Assembly: GCF_008386315.1 (NCBI RefSeq)
Contig: NZ_CP043808.1
Span: 1,116,001-1,180,000 of the forward strand
From: Serinicoccus marinus DSM 15273
GTDB taxonomy: Bacteria; Actinomycetota; Actinomycetes; Actinomycetales; Dermatophilaceae
Direction of reading: 5' to 3'
Length of the DNA: 64,000 bases
Positions within the stretch are counted from its first letter, which is position 1. Every line of letters starts with the position of its first letter. Below, in pieces: positions 49,822 to 61,367 of the stretch. The notes beneath the pieces are model-generated. The model made no database searches, had not been told where the DNA came from, and was given only the letters and a program-made list of their open reading frames with translations. Made by a program: the position numbers and the translations under genes.

Positions 49822-52800
49822 GTGAAGAACGACCAGAGCGCGACCGGGACGGGATCGCAGGCCGCCGGCGGCAGGCCCGCCCTGCGCACCCCGGAGCACC
49901 CGGTCCGGATCGTCACGGCCGCGAGCCTCTTCGACGGGCACGACGCGTCGATCAACATCATGCGGCGCATCATGCAGAGCCAGGGCGCCGAGGTGATCCA
50001 CCTGGGGCACAACCGCTCGGTGGCCGAGGTCGTCGAGGCGGTGCTCGACGAGGACGCCAACGCCGTCGCGGTGTCCTCCTACCAGGGCGGTCACGTGGAG
50101 TACTTCGAGTACCTCGTGGACCAGCTCCGCGAGGCGGGGGCGGGGCACGTCACCGTCGTCGGCGGGGGTGGCGGCGTCATCGTCGCCGAGGAGATCGAGC
50201 GGCTGCGCGAGGCCGGCGTCACCATCTTCTCCCCGGAGGACGGGCAGCGCCTGGGTCTGCCGGGGATGATCAACCAGGTCATCACCGAGGCCGACACCGA
50301 CCTCTGGGAGGTCGGCGCCGCCGACGTCGAGGCCGTGCTGGCGGGGGAGCGGACCGCGGTCGCCCGGGCGATCACCGGCGCCGAGCTCGGCTCGCTGCCG
50401 TCCGCCGACCGGGAGCGGTATGCCGCGGCGGCGAAGGAGAGCAGCACCCCCGTGCTCGGGATCACCGGCACCGGCGGGTCCGGCAAGAGCTCGCTCACCG
50501 ACGAGCTGGTCCGCCGCTTCCGGATCGACCAGGGCGACCGGCTGCGGATCGGGATCATCGCCATCGACCCGACCCGGCGCAAGGGGGGCGGCGCGCTGCT
50601 CGGCGACCGGATCCGGATGGGCGCCATCGGCGGGGAGCAGGCGATGTTCCGGTCCATGGCCACCCGCGGCGAGTCGGAGGTGCCCGAGGCGCTGCCGGTC
50701 GCCATCGACGTCCTCAAGGCCGCCGGCTTCGACCTCGTCGTCGTCGAGACCCCGGGCATCGGCCAGGGCGACGCGGGCATCGTGCCCTACGTCGACACCT
50801 CGCTCTACGTCATGACCCCGGAGTTCGGGGCGGCCAGCCAGCTGGAGAAGATCGACATGCTCGACTTCGCCGACGTCGTCGCGATCAACAAGTTCGAGCG
50901 GCGCGGCGCCATGGACGCGCTGCGCGACGTCGGCCGTCAGCTCGTGCGCAACCGGGAGGCCTTCGGCAAGAAGCCCGAGGACATGCCGGTCTTCGGCACC
51001 TCCGCCGCGACCTTCAACGACGACGGGGTCACCGCCCTCTACCAGGCGCTGCGCGACCTTCTCGGCGACCAGGGTCTGGACGTCGCCGAGGGCGTGCTGC
51101 CCCGGGTCGAGGTGCAGCACTCCTCGATGATCCGGCAGGTCGTGCCGCCCAAGCGGGTGCGCTACCTCGCCGAGATCGCCGACACGGTGCGCAGCTACCA
51201 CGACGACACCGAGCGGTATGCCCTCGCCGCCCGCCGGGTCGAGCGCCTCGCCGCCGTCGACGACGAGCTCGCTGCGGCAGGAAGGACCGACCACGGCGTC
51301 GACGACCTCCTCGCCGACGCCCGCCGCGAGCTGCCGACCGAGGTCGAGGAGATGATCGAGGGCTGGCCCGCGCGCGTGGAGGCATACTCCGGTGACGAGC
51401 AGGTGGTGAAGGTGCGCGACCGCGAGATCCGGACCCGGCTGACCAAGGAGTCGCTCTCCGGCAACCGCATCCCGCGCGTCGCGCTGCCGACCTACGACGA
51501 GGCCGGCGCGCTGGTGCGCTTCTGGCGCCGGGAGAACCTGCCGGGCTCCTTCCCCTACACGGCCGGCGTCTTCGCCTTCAAGCGGGACAACGAGGACCCG
51601 GCGCGGATGTTCGCCGGGGAGGGTGACCCGTTCCGCACCAACCGGCGCTTCAAGCTGCTCTCCGAGGGGCAGCCGGCGACCCGGCTGTCCACCGCCTTCG
51701 ACTCGGTCACCCTCTACGGCCACGACCCGGCGCAGCGCCCGGACATCTACGGCAAGGTCGGCACCTCCGGGGTCTCCATCGCGACGCTGGACGACATGGT
51801 GGCGCTCTACGACGGCTTCGACCTGGTCGACCCGACCACCTCGGTGTCGATGACGATCAACGGCCCGGCGCCGACCGTGCTCGCCTTCTTCCTCAACACC
51901 GCGATCGACCAGCAGGTCGAGGCCTTCCGGGAGCGGGAGGGCCGCGAGCCCTCCGGGGCCGAGGCGCAGGAGCTGCGCGAGTATGCCCTGCAGCACGTCC
52001 GCGGCACGGTGCAGGCGGACATCCTCAAGGAGGATCAGGGGCAGAACACCTGCCTGTTCACCACCGAGTTCTCGCTGCGGATGATGGGCGACGTCCAGGA
52101 GTGGTTCATCGAGCAGGGGGTGCGCAACTTCTACTCGGTGTCGATCTCCGGCTACCACATCGCCGAGGCCGGGGCGAACCCCATCAGCCAGCTCGCCTTC
52201 ACCCTCGCCAACGGCTTCACCTACGTCGAGTCCTACCTCGCCCGCGGGATGGACATCAACGCCTTCGCGCCCAACCTGTCGTTCTTCTTCTCCAACGGGA
52301 TGGACGTGGAGTACTCCGTCATCGGGCGGGTGGCGCGGCGCATCTGGGCGGTCGCGATGCGCGAGCGCTACGGCGCCAACGAGCGCAGCCAGAAGCTGAA
52401 GTACCACGTCCAGACGTCGGGGCGCTCGCTGCACGCGCAGGAGATGGACTTCAACGACATCCGCACGACGCTGCAGGCGCTCATCGCGATCTACGACAAC
52501 GCCAACTCGCTGCACACCAATGCCTACGACGAGGCGGTGACCACCCCCAGCGGGGAGTCGGTGCGGCGCGCGCTGGCGATCCAGCTCATCATCAACAAGG
52601 AGTGGGGCCTGGCGATGAACGAGAACCCCAACCAGGGGTCGTTCATCATCGAGGCGCTCACCGACCTCGTCGAGGAGGCGGTGCTCGCGGAGTTCGACCG
52701 GATCAGCGAGCGCGGCGGCGTCCTCGGCGCCATGGAGACCGGCTACCAGCGCGGCAAGATCCAGGACGAGTCTCTGCTCTACGAGCACCGCAAGCACGAC

Positions 52801-53099
52801 GGCACGCTGCCGATCATCGGGGTCAACACCTTCCGGCGGCCGGAGTCCGAGCGGGAGGAGGTCGAGGTCGAGCTGGCCCGGGCCACCGAGGCGGAGAAGC
52901 AGTCGCAGCTGGACCGGGTCCAGGCATACCAGGAGGAGCACCGCGAGGAGGCGCAGGAGGCCCTGGCCCGGCTCAAAGAGGCCGCGATGGCCGGCGACAA
53001 CGTCTTCGCCGTGCTCATGGACGCCGCCCGGTGTGCACCCTGGGCCAGATCACCGAGGCCTTCTTCGAGGTCGGTGGGCAGTACCGCCGCAACGTCTGA
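49822..53099 (+). CDS. icmF: Fused isobutyryl-CoA mutase IcmF (one frameshift near the end)
   Basis: About 1092 residues. Domains: N-terminal B12-binding (FDGHDASINIMRRIMQ, about 36-50), a MeaI-like G-protein chaperone with P-loop GTGGSGKSS (about 215), and a C-terminal acyl-CoA mutase barrel. Isomerises isobutyryl/n-butyryl-CoA using adenosylcobalamin, linking valine and fatty-acid catabolism. A missing base at about 53030 shifts the last 23 codons; the correct frame reads VCTLGQITEAFFEVGGQYRR and ends at 53099. The GTG start has GAGGAGGAGAG upstream. Confidence 0.93.
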
Positions 53100-53117
53100 G
53101 GCGCGGGGTGGGGCGGC

Positions 53118-53269
53118 TCAGCGCTCGCCCGGGCTCCAGGCCTCCTCCTCCTGCCGCTGACCGCGGCGTCGCGCAGGCTCTCCGCACCGCCGGTGAGGAG
53201 CAGCGAGGTCCAGAAGACCGCACCCAGCCGTGGGGTGCCCGTGGTGTCCTGCGCCGTCGCCCGGCTCAT
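53118..53269 (-). CDS. Small hypothetical protein (one frameshift)
   Basis: About 50 residues after repair: MSRATAQDTTGTPRLGAVFW, then TSLLLTGGAESLRDA, then in another frame GQRQEEEAWSPGER. The break is near 53160. ATG 53269 has TAGGGT eight bases upstream. It converges with icmF, and I do not recognise the family. The hydrophobic middle could be a membrane anchor. Confidence 0.5.
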
Positions 53270-53351
53270 GCCCGACCACCCTAGCGACCCCCGCCACGCA
53301 GCCGGTCCCGCTCGCTAAAGTGGGGCGACGGTCCCCGACGAAGGAGAGACG

Positions 53352-54887
53352 ATGCCCACGCTCTACATCGAGGGACGGTGGCGGTCCTCCGCCTCGGGCC
53401 GGACCCGCGAGATCACCTGCCCGGCCGACCGACAGGTGGTCGCCACGGTCGACGAGGCAGACGCCACCGACGCCGAGGCGGCGGTCGCGGCTGCCCGGAC
53501 CGCCTTCGACCGCGGTGGCTGGCCGCAGACCCCGACGCCGGAGCGGGCCGCCGTGGTGCGCCGGGTCGCCGACCTGCTGGAGGCCGAGCTGGAGGACGTG
53601 GCCCGGCTGGAGTCGCTCGACACCGGCAAGCGGATGGCTGAGTCGCGCATCGACATGCAGGACATCATCGGGGTCTTCCGGCACTTCGCCGATCTCGCGC
53701 AGTACGAGGCGGGCCGGGTCGTGGACACGGGTATGCCGGGGGTCTCCTCCCGGGTCGTGCACGAGCCGGTGGGCGTCTGCTCGCTCATCACCCCGTGGAA
53801 CTTCCCGCTGCTGCAGACCTCGTGGAAGGTCGCCCCGGCCCTCGCGGCGGGCAACACCTTCGTCCTCAAGCCGAGCGAGCTGACCCCGCAGACGGCGATC
53901 TGGCTCCTGGGGGCCCTGGAGCGGGCCGGCCTACCCGCCGGGGTCGGCAACCTGGTCACCGGGGCCGGCGCCGACGTCGGCCCGACGCTGACCTCGCACC
54001 CCGACGTCGACCTCGCCTCCTTCACCGGCGGCGTGGTCACGGGGCGGACCATCATGGCGGCCGCCGCGCCCACCGTGAAGCGGGTGGCGCTGGAGCTCGG
54101 CGGCAAGAACCCCAACGTCGTCTTCGCCGACGCCGACCTCGAGGCGGCGGTCGACAACGCGCTGACCGCGATCTTCCTGGACTCGGGTCAGGTCTGCTCC
54201 GCCGGTGCGCGACTGATCGTCGAGGAGAGCGTGCACGACGAGGTCGTTCACGAGCTCGTCCGGCGCGCCGGTCGCATCCGGATGGGTGGGCCCTTCGACG
54301 AGCGCGCCGAGACCGGGCCGCTCATCAGCGACGCCCACCGGGACAAGGTCGCCGCCTACGTCGACGCGGCCCGTGCCGAGGGGGCGGTCGTGCGCTGCGG
54401 CGGCGAGATCCCCGGAGGTGAGCTCGAGGGGGGCTGCTACTACCCGCCGACGATCCTCGACGGGTGCCGCACCGAGATGGCCTGCGTGCAGGAGGAGTCC
54501 TTCGGCCCGGTGCTCACGGTCGAGACCTTCTCCGGGGCCGACCGGGACGGCGCCGAGGACGCCGCGGTGGCGCTGGCCAACGACACGATCTACGGCCTGG
54601 CCGGCGCGGTCTGGACCCAGGACGCGGGCCGCGCCGAGCGGGTCGCCGGCCGGCTGCGGCACGGCACCATCTGGATCAACGACTACCACCCCTACGTCCC
54701 GCAGGCCGAGTGGGGCGGATGAAGCAGTCCCATCGGGCGCGAGCTCGGCGTGGCGGGGCTGCACGAATACCTCGAGACCAAGCACATCTGGCACAACACC
54801 CGGCCCGCCGTGGCCGACTGGTTCGACCGCGGCGCGCCGCAGGACGCGGCGCCCGCCGCCCACGACACCCCGGAGGAGCAGGTATGA
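53352..54887 (+). CDS. betB: Betaine-aldehyde dehydrogenase (in-frame TGA from two indels)
   Basis: About 511 codons. NAD-dependent aldehyde dehydrogenase: Glu248 in [12 protein letters not shown] and catalytic Cys282 in [11 protein letters not shown]. Oxidises betaine aldehyde to glycine betaine. The frame reads EWGG, then TGA at 54720-54722, then resumes [18 protein letters not shown] in the same frame. The family sequence EWGGMKQSGIGREL would need three extra bases (one plus two) there. ATG 53352 has AAGGAG upstream and a TAAAGT box at 53316-53321. It overlaps betA (ATGA at 54884). Confidence 0.9.
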
Positions 54888-56644
54888 GGACGCGCTACGA
54901 CTACGTCATCGTCGGCGGGGGCTCGGCCGGGTCGGCCCTGGCCAACCGGCTGTCGGCCGACGCGTCCTCCACGGTGCTCGTGCTGGAGGCGGGACGCGCG
55001 GACTTCCTGCTCGACCCGCTCATCCACATGCCCGCCGCGCTGATGTTCCCCTCCGGCAACCCGCTCTACGACTGGGCCTACGAGACCGACCCGGAGCCGC
55101 ACATGGGCGGGCGCCGGGTGCCGCACGCCCGCGGCAAGGTGCTCGGCGGGTCCTCCTCGATCAACGGCATGATCTTCCAGCGCGGCAACGCCGGCGACTA
55201 CGACACGTGGGCCACCTTCCCCGGGATGGCGGACTGGGACTACGCCCACTGCCTGCCCTACTTCAAGCGGATGGAGACCTGCCTGGCCGGGGCGGACGCC
55301 TGGCGCGGTGGCGCCGGACCGCTGAAGATGGAGCGGGGGCCGGCCTCCAGCCCGCTCTTCCAGGCCTTCTTCGAGGCGACCGGACAGGCGGGCTACTCCC
55401 GCACCGACGACGTCAACGGCTACCGCCAGGAGGGCTTCGCGCCCTTCGACCGCAACGTCTACCGGGGCAGCCGGCTCTCGGCCTCCCGGGCCTACCTGCG
55501 TCCGGTCCGTGACCGTGCCAACCTCGACGTCGCCACCCTCGCCATGGCGACCGGGCTGCGCTGGTCCGGGACCCGCGTCACCGGGGTGGACTTCGTCCGC
55601 CCGGGCCGTCGCCACGGGTCGGTGGAGGCCGGCGAGGTCATCCTGTGCGGGGGCGCCTTCAACTCCCCGCAGCTGCTCCAGCTCTCCGGCGTGGGCGACC
55701 CCGAGGTGCTGCGCGCCGCGGGCGTCGAGCCGCGCGTCGACCTGCCCGGGGTGGGGGAGAACCTGCAGGACCACCTCGAGGTCTACCTCCAGCACACCAG
55801 CCTGCAGCCGGTGTCCATCGCGCCGTGGCTCAAGAAGTGGAAGGCGCCGTGGATCGGGGCGCAGTGGCTCTTCCTCGACAGCGGGGTCGGGGCCAGCAAC
55901 CACTTCGAGGGCGGTGGCTTCATCCGCACCAACGACGAGGTGGCCTACCCCAACCTCATGTTCCACTTCCTGCCGATCGCGGTGCGCTACGACGGCACCG
56001 CGCCGGAGGGCAAGCACGGCTACCAGGTGCACATCGGGCCGATGAACTCCGACGTCCGGGGCCGGGTGCGGATCACCGACGCCGACCCGACGCACCACCC
56101 CTCCATCCTGTTCAACTACCTCTCCACCGAGCGCGACCGGCGGGAGTGGGTCGAGGTCATCCGGGCGGCCCGGCACATCCTGTCCCAGCCGGCCTTCGCC
56201 CCCTTCGACGGCGGCGAGATCTCGCCCGGCCCGACGGTCGAGACCGACAAGGAGATCATCGACTGGGTCGCGCAGGACGCGGAGACGGCGCTGCACCCGT
56301 CGTGCTCGGCGAGGATGGGCAGCTCGGACGACGAGATGGCGGTCGTGGACCCTGCGTCGATGCGGGTGCACGGCACCGAGGGGCTGCGCGTCGTGGACGC
56401 CTCGGTCTTCCCGACGATCACCAACGGCAACATCTACGCCCCCGTGATGATGGTGGCCGAGAAGGCCGCCGACCTCATCGCGGGCAACACCCCGCTGGCG
56501 CCGGAGCACCCGCCGGTGTTCCGCGCCGGGCAGGGTAGGCCGCTCTACCCGCCGGGCGATCCCCGCAACGAGGCGTGGGACACCCGGGAGGAGGTGCCGA
56601 GCGCGCTACGCGCGATGGCCACCGACAGGGAGGACGACCGATGA
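54884..56644 (+). CDS. betA: Choline dehydrogenase (GMC oxidoreductase)
   Basis: 586 residues. FAD motif [20 protein letters not shown] signature [20 protein letters not shown], second signature [17 protein letters not shown], and active-site His471 in [11 protein letters not shown]. Oxidises choline to betaine aldehyde, which BetB finishes. ATG 54884 overlaps betB, and its stop overlaps the transporter gene start (ATGA at 56641). Confidence 0.93.
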   Translation: MRTRYDYVIVGGGSAGSALANRLSADASSTVLVLEAGRADFLLDPLIHMPAALMFPSGNPLYDWAYETDPEPHMGGRRVPHARGKVLGGSSSINGMIFQRGNAGDYDTWATFPGMADWDYAHCLPYFKRMETCLAGADAWRGGAGPLKMERGPASSPLFQAFFEATGQAGYSRTDDVNGYRQEGFAPFDRNVYRGSRLSASRAYLRPVRDRANLDVATLAMATGLRWSGTRVTGVDFVRPGRRHGSVEAGEVILCGGAFNSPQLLQLSGVGDPEVLRAAGVEPRVDLPGVGENLQDHLEVYLQHTSLQPVSIAPWLKKWKAPWIGAQWLFLDSGVGASNHFEGGGFIRTNDEVAYPNLMFHFLPIAVRYDGTAPEGKHGYQVHIGPMNSDVRGRVRITDADPTHHPSILFNYLSTERDRREWVEVIRAARHILSQPAFAPFDGGEISPGPTVETDKEIIDWVAQDAETALHPSCSARMGSSDDEMAVVDPASMRVHGTEGLRVVDASVFPTITNGNIYAPVMMVAEKAADLIAGNTPLAPEHPPVFRAGQGRPLYPPGDPRNEAWDTREEVPSALRAMATDREDDR

Positions 56645-58677
56645 GCACGACGCCCGACACCGCCCCGGAGGAGCTCGACCCGCCCACGGCACCGCGGACG
56701 AAGTGGACCGTGCTCGCGGTGGCCGGCGCGATCACCGTCGCCGTCGCGCTGTGGGCGCTCGTCGCGCCGACCCAGTCCTCGGAGGTGCTGGGCGTCGTCG
56801 TCGGCTGGACCTCGGAGTGGTTCGGCTGGTTCTACATCGCGCTGGCGACCGTCATCCTCGTCTTCGTCCTCTACCTCGGGGTGCGCCACTCCCGCGTCCG
56901 GCTGGGCCAGGACGACGACCGCCCGGAGTTCTCCACCTTCGCCTGGGCCTCGATGCTCTTCGCCGCCGGCATCGGCACCGACGTCATGTTCTACGCCGTG
57001 GCCGAGCCGGCCTCGCAGTACCTCTACCCGCCGCAGGGGGAGGGCGGGACGCTGGAGGCCGCCCGCGAGTCCACCGTCTGGACGCTGTTCCACTACGGCA
57101 TCACCGGGTGGGGGATGTATGCCCTCATGGGCATCGCGCTCGGCTACTTCGCCCACCGGGTCGGGCTGCCGCTCGCCGTCCGGTCCACGCTCTACCCGCT
57201 CATCGGGCGGCGGGTGAAGGGCCCCATCGGTGACGCGGTCGACATCGCCACCGTCATCGGCACCATCTTCGGCGTCGCGACCTCGCTGGGGATCGGCGTC
57301 GTCATGCTCAACGTCGGCCTCGACGTGCTCTTCGGGGTGCCCCAGGGCATACCCGCGCAGATCGGGCTGGTCGTCCTGGCCATCGTCGTCGCCACCATCT
57401 CCGCGACCACCGGGGTGGACCGCGGCATCCGCATCCTCAGCCAGCTCAACGTGCTGCTCGCCATCGCCCTCGCCGGCTGGGTGCTCATCACCGGCGAGAC
57501 CGCCTTCCTGCTGCGCGGCATGATGATGAACGTCGGCGACTTCGTCTCGATGTTCCCCGGGATGACCCTGGACACGATGGCCTTCGACTACCCGGCCGAG
57601 TGGATGGGCTTCTGGACCCTCTTCTTCTGGGCCTGGTGGATCGCCTGGGCTTCCTTCGTCGGGATGTTCCTGGCCCGCATCTCCAAGGGACGGACCATCG
57701 GCCAGTTCGTCCTCGGCACGATGACCATCCCGTTCAGCTACATCGTCATGTGGGTCACGATCTTCGGCAACAGCGCGGTCCGGCAGATCCGGGAGGGTGA
57801 CGCGGAGTTCGGCGAGGCCGCCGTGAACACCCCCGAGCTGGGCTTCTTCACCCTGCTCCAGCAGTATCCGTTGGCGCTCGTGGTCGTCGCGCTCGCGACC
57901 TTCGTCGGGCTGCTGTTCTACGTCACCTCCGCCGACTCCGGTGCCCTGGTGATGGCGAACCTCTCCTCCGAGCTGCCGCACGGCGACGACGACGCCCGGG
58001 CGTGGCTGCGGATCCTGTGGTCGGTCGCCACCGGCGTGCTGACGATCGCCATGCTGCTCGTCGGGGGCATACCGGCGCTGCAGAGCGCCACCATCATCAT
58101 GGGGCTGCCCTTCGCCTTCGTCATCATCGCGGTGATGGTCGGGCTGCACCGGGCGCTGGAGACGGAGAAGACCCGCGAGGGGGCGTTGCAGAGCTCGCTG
58201 ACCTCCTCGCTCGTCGGGCGCGAGGCGTCCGCGGTGCCGTGGCGGCTGCGGCTCGCCCGGACCTTCGGGACGGTCTCGGTGCCGCAGGCGCAGGAGCGGA
58301 TGTCTGGTGTCGTGGTGCCCGCGCTGGAGTCGGTGCGCGGCGCCCTGCTCGAGCAGGGGGTGCAGGCCGAGGTGCTCGTCACCGAGGTTGACCCCGACGC
58401 GCGGGTGGTGCAGACCGCGACGTTGCAGGTGTCCGGGGAGAGCGAGGCCTCCGGGTTCAGCTACCCGGTGCAGATCCGGCGCACCCCGGCCCCCACCTTC
58501 GGCACGCGCTCGCTGGACGCGCGGGACCGCACCACCCGGCTGCAGGTGGCGCAGCCCATCGCTGGGGGCTACGACCTCATGGGCTACGACGCTGAGGACG
58601 TCTGCCACGACGTGCTCGACCAGTACGAGCGCTGGGCGGCCAGCTCGGCGATGGTCGCCGAGGGCCGCGAGCACTAG
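56641..58677 (+). CDS. betT: BCCT-family choline/betaine transporter
   Basis: 678 residues. Twelve membrane helices and the BCCT signature [20 protein letters not shown] (about 322-341). The long cytosolic C-terminal domain (after about 505) resembles the osmosensing tail of BetT. Imports choline for the two enzymes encoded before it. The three genes overlap by four bases each, a tightly coupled operon. No BetI repressor is present nearby. Confidence 0.92.
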   Translation: MSTTPDTAPEELDPPTAPRTKWTVLAVAGAITVAVALWALVAPTQSSEVLGVVVGWTSEWFGWFYIALATVILVFVLYLGVRHSRVRLGQDDDRPEFSTFAWASMLFAAGIGTDVMFYAVAEPASQYLYPPQGEGGTLEAARESTVWTLFHYGITGWGMYALMGIALGYFAHRVGLPLAVRSTLYPLIGRRVKGPIGDAVDIATVIGTIFGVATSLGIGVVMLNVGLDVLFGVPQGIPAQIGLVVLAIVVATISATTGVDRGIRILSQLNVLLAIALAGWVLITGETAFLLRGMMMNVGDFVSMFPGMTLDTMAFDYPAEWMGFWTLFFWAWWIAWASFVGMFLARISKGRTIGQFVLGTMTIPFSYIVMWVTIFGNSAVRQIREGDAEFGEAAVNTPELGFFTLLQQYPLALVVVALATFVGLLFYVTSADSGALVMANLSSELPHGDDDARAWLRILWSVATGVLTIAMLLVGGIPALQSATIIMGLPFAFVIIAVMVGLHRALETEKTREGALQSSLTSSLVGREASAVPWRLRLARTFGTVSVPQAQERMSGVVVPALESVRGALLEQGVQAEVLVTEVDPDARVVQTATLQVSGESEASGFSYPVQIRRTPAPTFGTRSLDARDRTTRLQVAQPIAGGYDLMGYDAEDVCHDVLDQYERWAASSAMVAEGREH

Positions 58678-58678
58678 C

Positions 58679-58728
58679 CCACCGGCGTCCCGGTGGCGGC
58701 GTCGGCGGTGGCAGCGCCTCCGCCGACG
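58679..58728 (+). terminator. Double hairpin after the bet operon
   Basis: Two stems in tandem, CCACCGG/CCGGTGG (7 bp, loop 4) and CGTCGGCGG/CCGCCGACG (9 bp, loop 11), lie between the convergent betT and helicase stops. No T-run is seen. Confidence 0.6.
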
Positions 58729-58736
58729 GCTGCGGG

Positions 58737-60278
58737 TCAGCGGCGGCGACCGCTCCCGCTGGAGGTGGAGAAGGCGACGATCGAGCCGCCCGAGGTCTGC
58801 TGCCGGCCCTGCCGGCGGCGGGTCTGGCCCTGCCCCTGACCGGTGCGACCGGATCCCTGGCCGCCGCGGCCCGACCCCTGGTCCTGGCCGCCGCGCCGGG
58901 GGCCGCCCTGGGTGCGGTCGCCGCGACCTGTGCCCGGACCGCCACGCCGGGACGACCCGTCCTGGGTTCGGCGTGACGCGCGCCCCTGCTGGCTACCGCC
59001 CTGGCCGGTGCGTCGGGACCCCTGACCCTTCGGGCCGCCCGCGCGTCCGGAGCCCTGGCGGCCGCCGCCCTGGGCGGGCGCCTGGATCGTGAGACCACCC
59101 GGGACCAGCGTGCGCTCACCCGGGGCCAGCTCGGCGAGGATGGGGTGCCCCGCGTCGGCGCGGGTCGTCGTGGGCTTGATGCCCGCCGCCCGGGTCAGCG
59201 AGCGGACGTCGCGCACCTGCTCGTCGGTCATCAGGGTCACGACGGTGCCACCGGCACCGGCGCGCGCGGTGCGACCCGAGCGGTGCAGGTAGGCCTTGTG
59301 CTCCACCGGCGGGTCGGCGTGCACCACGAGCGAGACGTCGTCGACGTGGATGCCGCGGGCGGCGATGTCGGTCGCGACGAGCGTGGAGGCCTGGCCGGAG
59401 TGGAAGGCGTCGAGGTTGCGGGTCCGGGCGTTCTGCGCCAGGTTGCCGTGCAGCTCGACCGTCGGCACGCCCGCGCCGTTGAGCTGCTTGGCCAGCTTCT
59501 TGGCGCCGTGCTTGGTCCGGGTGAAGACGACCGTGCGGCCCGGGGCCGAGCCGAGGTCGGTGAGCACGGCGAGCCGCTGCCCGGCGTCGATGTGCAGCAC
59601 GTGGTGGTCCATCGCCGCCACGGGCGACTGCTCCGAGTCGGCGTGGTGGGTCACCGGGTCGTGCAGGTAGCGCCGGGCGATGACGTCGACCCCCGAGTCG
59701 AGGGTCGCGGAGAAGAGCATCTTCTGGCCTCGCCGAGGGGTGCGGTCCAGCAGCCGCTTGACGACCGGCAGGAAGCCGAGGTCGGCCATGTGGTCGGCCT
59801 CGTCGAGGACGGTCACCTCGATGCCGGACAGGTCGGCGTGGCCCTGGCCGAGGAGATCCTCGAGGCGGCCCGGGCAGGCGACGACGACGTCCACCCCGGC
59901 TTGCAGCGCGCGGACCTGCGGGTTCTGGCCGACCCCGCCGAAGATCGTCACGTGCGCGAGCCCCGCCTGCGCGGCGAGCGGCTCCAGCGAGGAGGCGATC
60001 TGTCCGGCCAGCTCACGGGTGGGCGCCAGGATCAGCGCGCGCGGCAGGCGCCCGCGGCGGCGGCTGGCCGAGGGATCGGCCAGCAGCCGGGCCACGACCG
60101 GCAGCAGGAAGGCGAAGGTCTTGCCCGACCCGGTGCGGCCGCGGCCGAGAACGTCGCGGCCGGCCAGCGAGTCCGGCAGCGTGGCGGCCTGGATGGGGGT
60201 CGGGACGGTGATGCCGCGGGCGGCGAGCACGTCGGTGAGGGAGGAGGGCACGCCGAGGTCGGCGAAGGAAGAGGTCAC
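58737..60278 (-). CDS. DEAD-box RNA helicase with RGG-rich tail
   Basis: 513 residues. Q motif PTPIQAATLP, GRTGSGKT, APTRELA, DEAD (VLDEADHMADLGF), FSATLDSG, HRSGRTARAG. The tail from about residue 395 to the end is Gly-Gln-Arg-rich (GRGGQGSGRTGQGQGQTRR), probably disordered. A paralogue of the helicase at 35373. GTG 60278 with AAAGATC upstream; the leader is about 105 bases, with a TAGACT box at 60389-60394. Confidence 0.92.
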   Translation of the reverse strand: MTSSFADLGVPSSLTDVLAARGITVPTPIQAATLPDSLAGRDVLGRGRTGSGKTFAFLLPVVARLLADPSASRRRGRLPRALILAPTRELAGQIASSLEPLAAQAGLAHVTIFGGVGQNPQVRALQAGVDVVVACPGRLEDLLGQGHADLSGIEVTVLDEADHMADLGFLPVVKRLLDRTPRRGQKMLFSATLDSGVDVIARRYLHDPVTHHADSEQSPVAAMDHHVLHIDAGQRLAVLTDLGSAPGRTVVFTRTKHGAKKLAKQLNGAGVPTVELHGNLAQNARTRNLDAFHSGQASTLVATDIAARGIHVDDVSLVVHADPPVEHKAYLHRSGRTARAGAGGTVVTLMTDEQVRDVRSLTRAAGIKPTTTRADAGHPILAELAPGERTLVPGGLTIQAPAQGGGRQGSGRAGGPKGQGSRRTGQGGSQQGRASRRTQDGSSRRGGPGTGRGDRTQGGPRRGGQDQGSGRGGQGSGRTGQGQGQTRRRQGRQQTSGGSIVAFSTSSGSGRRR

Positions 60279-60394
60279 GGGGATCTTTCGGGACGGATGC
60301 GGTGTCCCACCCGGCGCGTCGCGCGTCCGTGGCGGCCGGTGGCCGCGAGATCGGCACCCCGAGGTGAGACGGTGCGGGATGCGACACCAGTCTA
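60279..60394 (-). promoter_or_regulatory. Promoter and leader of the second RNA helicase
   Basis: TAGACT (minus strand, 60389-60394) is the likely -10, the same hexamer found before the first helicase, with a leader of about 105 bases. The leader is GC-rich and can fold, e.g. GGCCGGTGGCCG repeats near 60336, but no known riboswitch was recognised. Confidence 0.45.
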
Positions 60395-60430
60395 TCGCAA
60401 CGCGGGGCTTCCACCGGCCATGATGGGGTC

Positions 60431-61275
60431 GTGGACAGCGACGGTGACCGGGTCGAGCAGCTCAGCCACGCCGGGCTGCGGCACCAGGCGCTCGTCGGCG
60501 GCCCCTGCGGCGGCGAGCCGGTGGTGCTGCTGCACGGCTTCCCCCAGGACGCGACCGCCTGGCGGGCGCTCGCGCCGCTGCTGCACGATGCCGGGCTGCG
60601 GACCCTCGCCCCGCACCAGCGTGGCTACGGGCCCGGGTCGGCGCCGACCTGCGTCTCCGCCTACCGGCTGGACTCCCTCGTCGGGACGTCCTGGCCTGGC
60701 TGGACGCGCAGGGCTGGGCCCGCGCCCACGTCGTCGGCCACGACTGGGGTGGCGCGGTGGCCTGGGCCCTCGGGGCGTGGCACCCCGCGCGGGTGAGCAC
60801 GCTCACCGTGCTCTCCACGCCGCACCCGGCCGCGCTGCGCTGGGCGGTGCGGCACGGCGACCAGGCCCGGCGCAGCTGGTACGTCGCGGGCTTCCAGGTC
60901 CCTCGCGTGCCCGAGCTCGTCATGGCCCGGGCGCTGCGTCGGGGGGAGCTGCGGCGCACCGGGCTGCCCGCGGACGACGCCGTCCGGTATGCCGCGCGCC
61001 TGGGCTCCGCCGCACGCCTGCGCGGACCGGTCAACTGGTACCGCGCCGCGGCCCGCGGCGGGTCCCGGTCCGTCGGCACCGTCGCCGTGCCGACGGCATA
61101 CCTCTGGGGTGCCCGCGACCCCTTCCTCGGACGCGCGGCGGCGGAGCGCACGGCGCACCACGTGGTCGGCGACTACCGGTTCACCGAGCTGGGTGCCGGG
61201 CACTGGCTGCCGGAGACCCGGGCGCGGGAGGTGGCCGCCACGATCCTCGGGCGGGTGGGTACGCCAGGGCACTGA
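60431..61275 (+). CDS. Epoxide hydrolase-like alpha/beta hydrolase (one frameshift)
   Basis: About 281 residues after repair. Oxyanion motif LLHGFPQDATAWR near residue 35; nucleophile-elbow VVGHDWGGAVAW, with Asp as in epoxide hydrolases and haloalkane dehalogenases; acid LWGARDPFLG; and the catalytic His in AGHWLPE. The frame changes near 60683: LDSLV in one frame, DVLAWLDAQGWARAHVVG in another; one added base joins them. GTG 60431 has a weak CATGAT box six bases upstream. Confidence 0.85.
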
Positions 61276-61354
61276 CCGCGCCGAGGGTCGGGCTCGGTGC
61301 ACGATCGGTGGCGCAGCCTGTGGACGATCCGCCCGGTCTGTCACCCCCGAGCCC

Positions 61355-61360
61355 TAGGCT
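61355..61360 (+). promoter_or_regulatory. Leaderless -10 box (TAGGCT) for the SNF2 helicase
   Basis: TAGGCT seven bases before ATG 61368. Confidence 0.45.
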
Positions 61361-61367
61361 CGGTGCC

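Noticed and set aside
49537..52941. 1134-residue minus-strand ORF opposite icmF
   Set aside because: Shadow frame: no recognisable domains, while the plus strand encodes B12, GTPase and mutase motifs.
54720..54722. TGA in betB as a selenocysteine codon
   Set aside because: The surrounding protein is missing the conserved MKQSG residues and exactly three bases, which fits two deletions. No SECIS-like element or Sec gene was seen, and the family Cys is elsewhere.
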